The notes below the pieces were generated by a model that was not told the origin of the DNA, ran no database searches, and was given only the letters and a program-made list of their open reading frames with translations. Shown here one piece after another: positions 63,309 to 64,000 of a DNA stretch of 64,000 bases. Location: positions 1-64,000 of the forward strand of contig NZ_CP084880.1 of NCBI RefSeq assembly GCF_013402815.2. The letters are read 5' to 3'. This stretch comes from Natrinema halophilum (lineage in GTDB: Archaea; Halobacteriota; Halobacteria; Halobacteriales; Natrialbaceae). How positions within the stretch are numbered: the first letter of the stretch is position 1; each line of letters opens with the position of its first letter. The translations under genes were made by a program, and so were the position numbers.

Positions 63309-64000
63309 ATGGTTGTCGGCAACAATACTACCAGCACAGACGTATTGGTAATCGGTGGTGGACCAGGGGGGTACGTGGCCGCCATCCGTGCGTCCCAACT
63401 CGGCCTCGACGTCACGCTCGTCGAAAAGGAGGCCTACGGCGGCACTTGCCTCAATCACGGCTGCATCCCCTCGAAAGCGCTCGTCTCGGCGACGGAACTC
63501 GCCCATCGCGCCGGTACTGCCGAACACATGGGCGTTCATGCCGACCCCGCCATCGACCTCCAGGGTGTGATCAACTGGAAGGACGACGTCGTCGAGCAGC
63601 TTACGAGCGGTGTCGAGAAACTCTGCAAGGGCAACGGCGTCAATCTAATCGAGGGCACAGCCGAATTCGCCGACGAGACCACAGCGCGTATCGTCCACGA
63701 TGGCGAAGGCCAGGGCACCCAAGCCATCGAGTTCGAGCACGCCATCGTCGCAACTGGAAGCCGACCGATCGAACTTCCTGGCTTCCCGTTCACCGACGAG
63801 CACGTCCACTCCTCGCGGGAAGCGCTCGCGTTTGACCACCTCCCGGATCGCCTGCTGGTCGTCGGTGCGGGCTACATCGGTATGGAACTGGCCACTGTGT
63901 TTGCGACGGCTGGCAGCGAGGTCACCGTCGTCGAACAACTCAACGAGGCTCTGCCGACCTACGAGGACGACATCACTCGAATCGTCCGCAAAAGCGCCAG
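63309..64000 (+). CDS. lpdA: Dihydrolipoamide dehydrogenase (3' end outside window)
   Basis: From ATG 63309 the frame stays open to the window edge (about 230 codons of some 475). VLVIGGGPGGYVAAIRASQL is the FAD-binding motif, GGTCLNHGCIPSKALVSATE the redox-active disulfide (Cys-x4-Cys), and LPDRLLVVGAGYIGMELATV the NAD-binding motif. It is the E3 component of 2-oxoacid dehydrogenase/glycine-cleavage complexes, using FAD and NAD. No E1/E2 genes are in the window. Family assignment is firm. Confidence 0.9.
   Translation, partial: MVVGNNTTSTDVLVIGGGPGGYVAAIRASQLGLDVTLVEKEAYGGTCLNHGCIPSKALVSATELAHRAGTAEHMGVHADPAIDLQGVINWKDDVVEQLTSGVEKLCKGNGVNLIEGTAEFADETTARIVHDGEGQGTQAIEFEHAIVATGSRPIELPGFPFTDEHVHSSREALAFDHLPDRLLVVGAGYIGMELATVFATAGSEVTVVEQLNEALPTYEDDITRIVRKSA

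Overview
The window looks like part of an accessory replicon (megaplasmid or chromid-like) of a haloarchaeon. Proteins are very acidic, TATA boxes lie close to start codons, and many families are typical of Halobacteria: Orc1/Cdc6, HalX and HalOD1 domains, a Bat-type HTH, Tat lipoproteins and PGF-CTERM surface anchors. No rRNA or tRNA gene was recognised. A parA-type partition operon at the left edge and three orc1/cdc6 genes at the right fit a plasmid-like or integrated-plasmid context. I cannot assign genus or replicon from sequence alone.

Layout. 0-1.6 kb: ParA-type partition operon preceded by 13-bp-period repeats. 2-10 kb: decayed accessory DNA with a frameshifted GH5 glycosidase, head-to-head truncated SMC-like and RecA-like genes, a PIN/antitoxin pair and IS200/IS605-type ends. 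10-18 kb: an HxlR-REC-HalX regulator, a 1135-residue exported beta-propeller protein with 'FPGD' hexapeptides, a REC-ATPase protein lacking the usual phospho-acceptor His, a membrane histidine kinase and a GIDE-like membrane protein. 18-28 kb: lipoprotein, broken ferritin-like gene, HExxH surface metallopeptidase, VapBC, an ArdC-like gene with a stop codon, HalOD1 and TRAM proteins. 28-34 kb: small regulators, SWIM and toxin/antitoxin-like genes, integrase remnant. 34-38.6 kb: a second FPGD protein (lipoprotein with a possible permuted papain-like domain) and an RPA-like gene broken in an A-run. 39-43 kb: proline catabolism (P5C dehydrogenase, Bat-type regulator, proline dehydrogenase). 43-49.4 kb: archaeal ATPase, broken genes and a histidine kinase/response regulator pair. 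49.8-53.6 kb: small zinc and amphi-Trp proteins and fragments. 53.7-62.4 kb: three orc1/cdc6 genes, each beside its own family of ORB-like repeats. 63.3 kb to the end: dihydrolipoamide dehydrogenase, cut by the window edge.

Working together. The partition operon and the three Orc/ORB units form a replication and inheritance backbone. The put cluster is the one clear metabolic module. The 10-18 kb block combines exported FPGD-repeat protein with several signal-transduction genes and may be a sensory or cell-surface module; a paralogue at 35-37 kb and a propeller fragment at 24 kb suggest a small family. Between these, at least eight genes are intact in frame except for one or two stop codons, and several others have single frameshifts, so the accessory parts are decaying or have been repeatedly rearranged.

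The most notable observations are the three origin/orc pairs with distinct repeat dialects, the FPGD hexapeptide surface proteins, and a recurrent T-run plus GC hairpin (loop containing GGGT or GGT) placed just upstream of several plasmid-type genes, with stems that differ in sequence but keep pairing.
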